From: Bacteroidales bacterium
GTDB lineage: Bacteria > Bacteroidota > Bacteroidia > Bacteroidales > F082
Length of the DNA: 64,000 nucleotides
Assembly: GCA_029983675.1 (NCBI GenBank)
Contig: JASBYY010000010.1
Span: forward strand, 1-64,000
Reading direction: 5' to 3'
Shown: in pieces, positions 62,867 to 64,000 of the stretch
How the letters are laid out: each line of letters opens with the position of its first letter
Numbering within the stretch: the first letter of the stretch is position 1
Notes under the pieces: model-generated
Databases searched by the model: none
What the model was told of the DNA's origin: nothing
The model's input: the letters and a program-made list of their open reading frames with translations, nothing else
Translations under genes and position numbers: made by a program

Positions 62867-62950
62867 GTATCCCGAATTTTAGAACAAAAACAGCTTAAGT
62901 ATCCCGAATTTTAGAACAAAAAACAGCTTAAGTATCCCGAATTTTGAAAC
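62867..62950 (+). repeat. tandem repeat, about 33-bp unit, 2.6 copies
   Basis: The unit begins GTATCCCGAATTTTAGAACA and ends CAGCTTAA. Two full units (32 and 33 bases, differing by one A) are followed by a partial third reading GTATCCCGAATTTTGAAAC. It lies between the patatin fragment and the ATPase gene. There are no spacers, so this is not a CRISPR array. Confidence 0.85.
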
Positions 62951-62957
62951 ATTATTG

Positions 62958-62965
62958 TATATTTG
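62958..62965 (+). promoter_or_regulatory. -7 box TATATTTG for the AAA/DUF4143 ATPase
   Basis: TATATTTG 27 bases upstream of the ATG at 62993, just after the tandem repeat. Confidence 0.5.
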
Positions 62966-62992
62966 CAGGGTGAAATAAATCCATATAACAGT

Positions 62993-64000
62993 ATGTTTGA
63001 TAGAACAATAGCACAGAAATTGGCAGAATGGAAAAAGTCTGCGGTCCATAAGCCTCTTATTTTGAGAGGAGCCAGACAAGTGGGAAAGACAACCATTGTG
63101 AATGATTTCGGTGGAAAATTCTCCAATTATCTCTATTTGAATTTGGAACGTACATCCGACCGAGAGATGATAGAAATGGATTTGCCTCTCGATGCTTTGG
63201 TCAATTTAATGTTTGCTCGAAAAGGATTGCAGCGTCAGCAAGGGGACACTCTTATTTTTATGGATGAAATTCAGAACTCGCCTCAGGCGATGACCTTGCT
63301 CAGGTATTTTTATGAAGAGATGCCGCAGCTTTATGTCATAGCCGCCGGATCGCTATTGGAAAATATTGTTGACGTAAAAATGTCATTCCCTGTTGGAAGG
63401 GTTGACTTTCTGCCTTTGCGTCCTTGTTCGTTTCGAGAGTTCGTTGCCGCCATAGGTCAGCAAAGCCAACTCGAAATAATGAGCCATCCTGAATATACGC
63501 TGCCTTTTCATCAGGAATACTTGGCACTTTTTAACCAGTATTGTATAGTCGGTGGAATGCCTGAAGCTGTGCAACATTACGCTCTTCATGCCGATGTGAT
63601 AGCGTTGGATCCCATATATAGCCGGCTGCAAAAAGCTTATATGGACGATGTGGAAAAGTATGCTCTGACAGAGAAAATGACGAATGCCGTGCGCTTTATT
63701 ATGCAGTATGGATGGAGTCAGGTAGGAAGCATTATCACTTTGGGGAATTTCGAAGGCTCTTCCTATAAGTCACGTGAGATGGGTGAAGCCTTCCGAATGT
63801 TGCAAAAAGCCATGTTGCTTGAACTGGCATATCCGTCCACATCCGTGCAATTGCCCGCAATACCTGAACTTAGGCGTATGCCGAAACTGTTTTGGCTTGA
63901 TACTGGCATGGTCAACTATGCAGCCAAAGTGCGTAAGCAAGTGATAGGGGCGAATGACATACTAGATGTTTGGAAAGGACGGATAGCCGAACAAATGGTC
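62993..64000 (+). CDS. AAA_14/DUF4143 ATP-binding protein, cut by the window end
   Basis: The first 336 codons of a member of the archaeal/bacterial AAA_14-DUF4143 family. Walker A is LRGARQVGKTT (about residues 24-34), Walker B LIFMDEIQNSP, sensor-1 AAGSLLE, then FLPLRPCSFREFVAA and a DUF4143 C-terminal part (MPKLFWLDTGMVNYAAKV). The family is very common in Bacteroidota, often in variable or repeat-flanked loci; its role is unknown. No stop is reached before 64000. Confidence 0.9.
   Translation, partial: MFDRTIAQKLAEWKKSAVHKPLILRGARQVGKTTIVNDFGGKFSNYLYLNLERTSDREMIEMDLPLDALVNLMFARKGLQRQQGDTLIFMDEIQNSPQAMTLLRYFYEEMPQLYVIAAGSLLENIVDVKMSFPVGRVDFLPLRPCSFREFVAAIGQQSQLEIMSHPEYTLPFHQEYLALFNQYCIVGGMPEAVQHYALHADVIALDPIYSRLQKAYMDDVEKYALTEKMTNAVRFIMQYGWSQVGSIITLGNFEGSSYKSREMGEAFRMLQKAMLLELAYPSTSVQLPAIPELRRMPKLFWLDTGMVNYAAKVRKQVIGANDILDVWKGRIAEQMV

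Noticed and set aside
62867..62950. Possible CRISPR array
   Set aside because: The units are directly adjacent with no spacers and no cas genes are nearby; it is a plain tandem repeat.
1..64000. tRNA, rRNA, phage or defence-system genes
   Set aside because: No cloverleaf-like, rRNA-like, phage structural or recognised defence gene was seen by eye; a covariance-model search for RNAs and a profile search for defence genes would be decisive and could not be run.

Overview
The window is a chromosomal segment of a Bacteroidota bacterium, most likely of the order Bacteroidales; I cannot name a genus. This rests on type IX secretion (T9SS) type-A C-terminal sorting domains, choice-of-anchor J/cleaved-adhesin domains, DUF4369-thioredoxin lipoproteins, a PorT-like barrel, a patatin-BamA fusion, the purH-mreBCD order, and many TAnnTTTG promoter -7 boxes. 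No rRNA, tRNA or CRISPR array was seen.

Layout. 0-2 kb: a small secreted protein, then a decayed IS3-family element whose orfB remnant runs in frame into the end of a secreted protein gene. 2-8.4 kb, minus strand: two tandem TlpA-like lipoproteins, mreD-mreC-mreB and purH. 8.6-17.4 kb: recJ, an HdeD-like membrane protein, a GH3-LysE operon, an unknown protein, an inverted-repeat-bounded element, a PorT-like barrel, a short ssb, a DUF2461 protein and a GNAT acetyltransferase. 17.5-29.3 kb: cell-surface and envelope genes (cleaved-adhesin T9SS protein, C69 dipeptidase, EamA transporter, CPBP protease, T9SS esterase, PspC, S41 protease with an outer-membrane protein), with a PIF1-like helicase among them. 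29.4-38 kb: metG-yraN, hydF-hydE ([FeFe]-hydrogenase maturation), a GT39 glycosyltransferase and glnA with a structured leader. 38.6-44.7 kb: topA, two small envelope genes, and a deoxyhypusine-synthase-like gene beside a ureohydrolase-fold protein that lacks half of its usual metal ligands.

44.7-48.5 kb is the most unusual region. Two secreted-protein paralogues end in a 371-bp stretch that is identical by eye. They flank a frameshifted S74-type protein gene and a GH16 glucanase gene. Each paralogue is followed by a copied piece of the ureohydrolase gene's 3' end, so the locus appears to be a duplicated, recombining cassette of secreted-protein genes.

48.5-58.2 kb holds ruvC, an asparagine-synthase-like protein, a frameshifted DUF937 gene, gpmA and a lamin-tail surface protein (convergent on a long perfect palindrome), asd-ribF and cysQ. 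58.2-64 kb holds an intact patatin-BamA protein, a GC-rich truncated gene fused to the 3' half of a second patatin-BamA copy, a short tandem repeat, and an AAA/DUF4143 ATPase that runs off the window end.

Housekeeping genes dominate. The accessory signal lies in secreted or surface genes and in duplication, truncation and frameshift scars around them. All family assignments come from reading motifs by eye; no database search was run.
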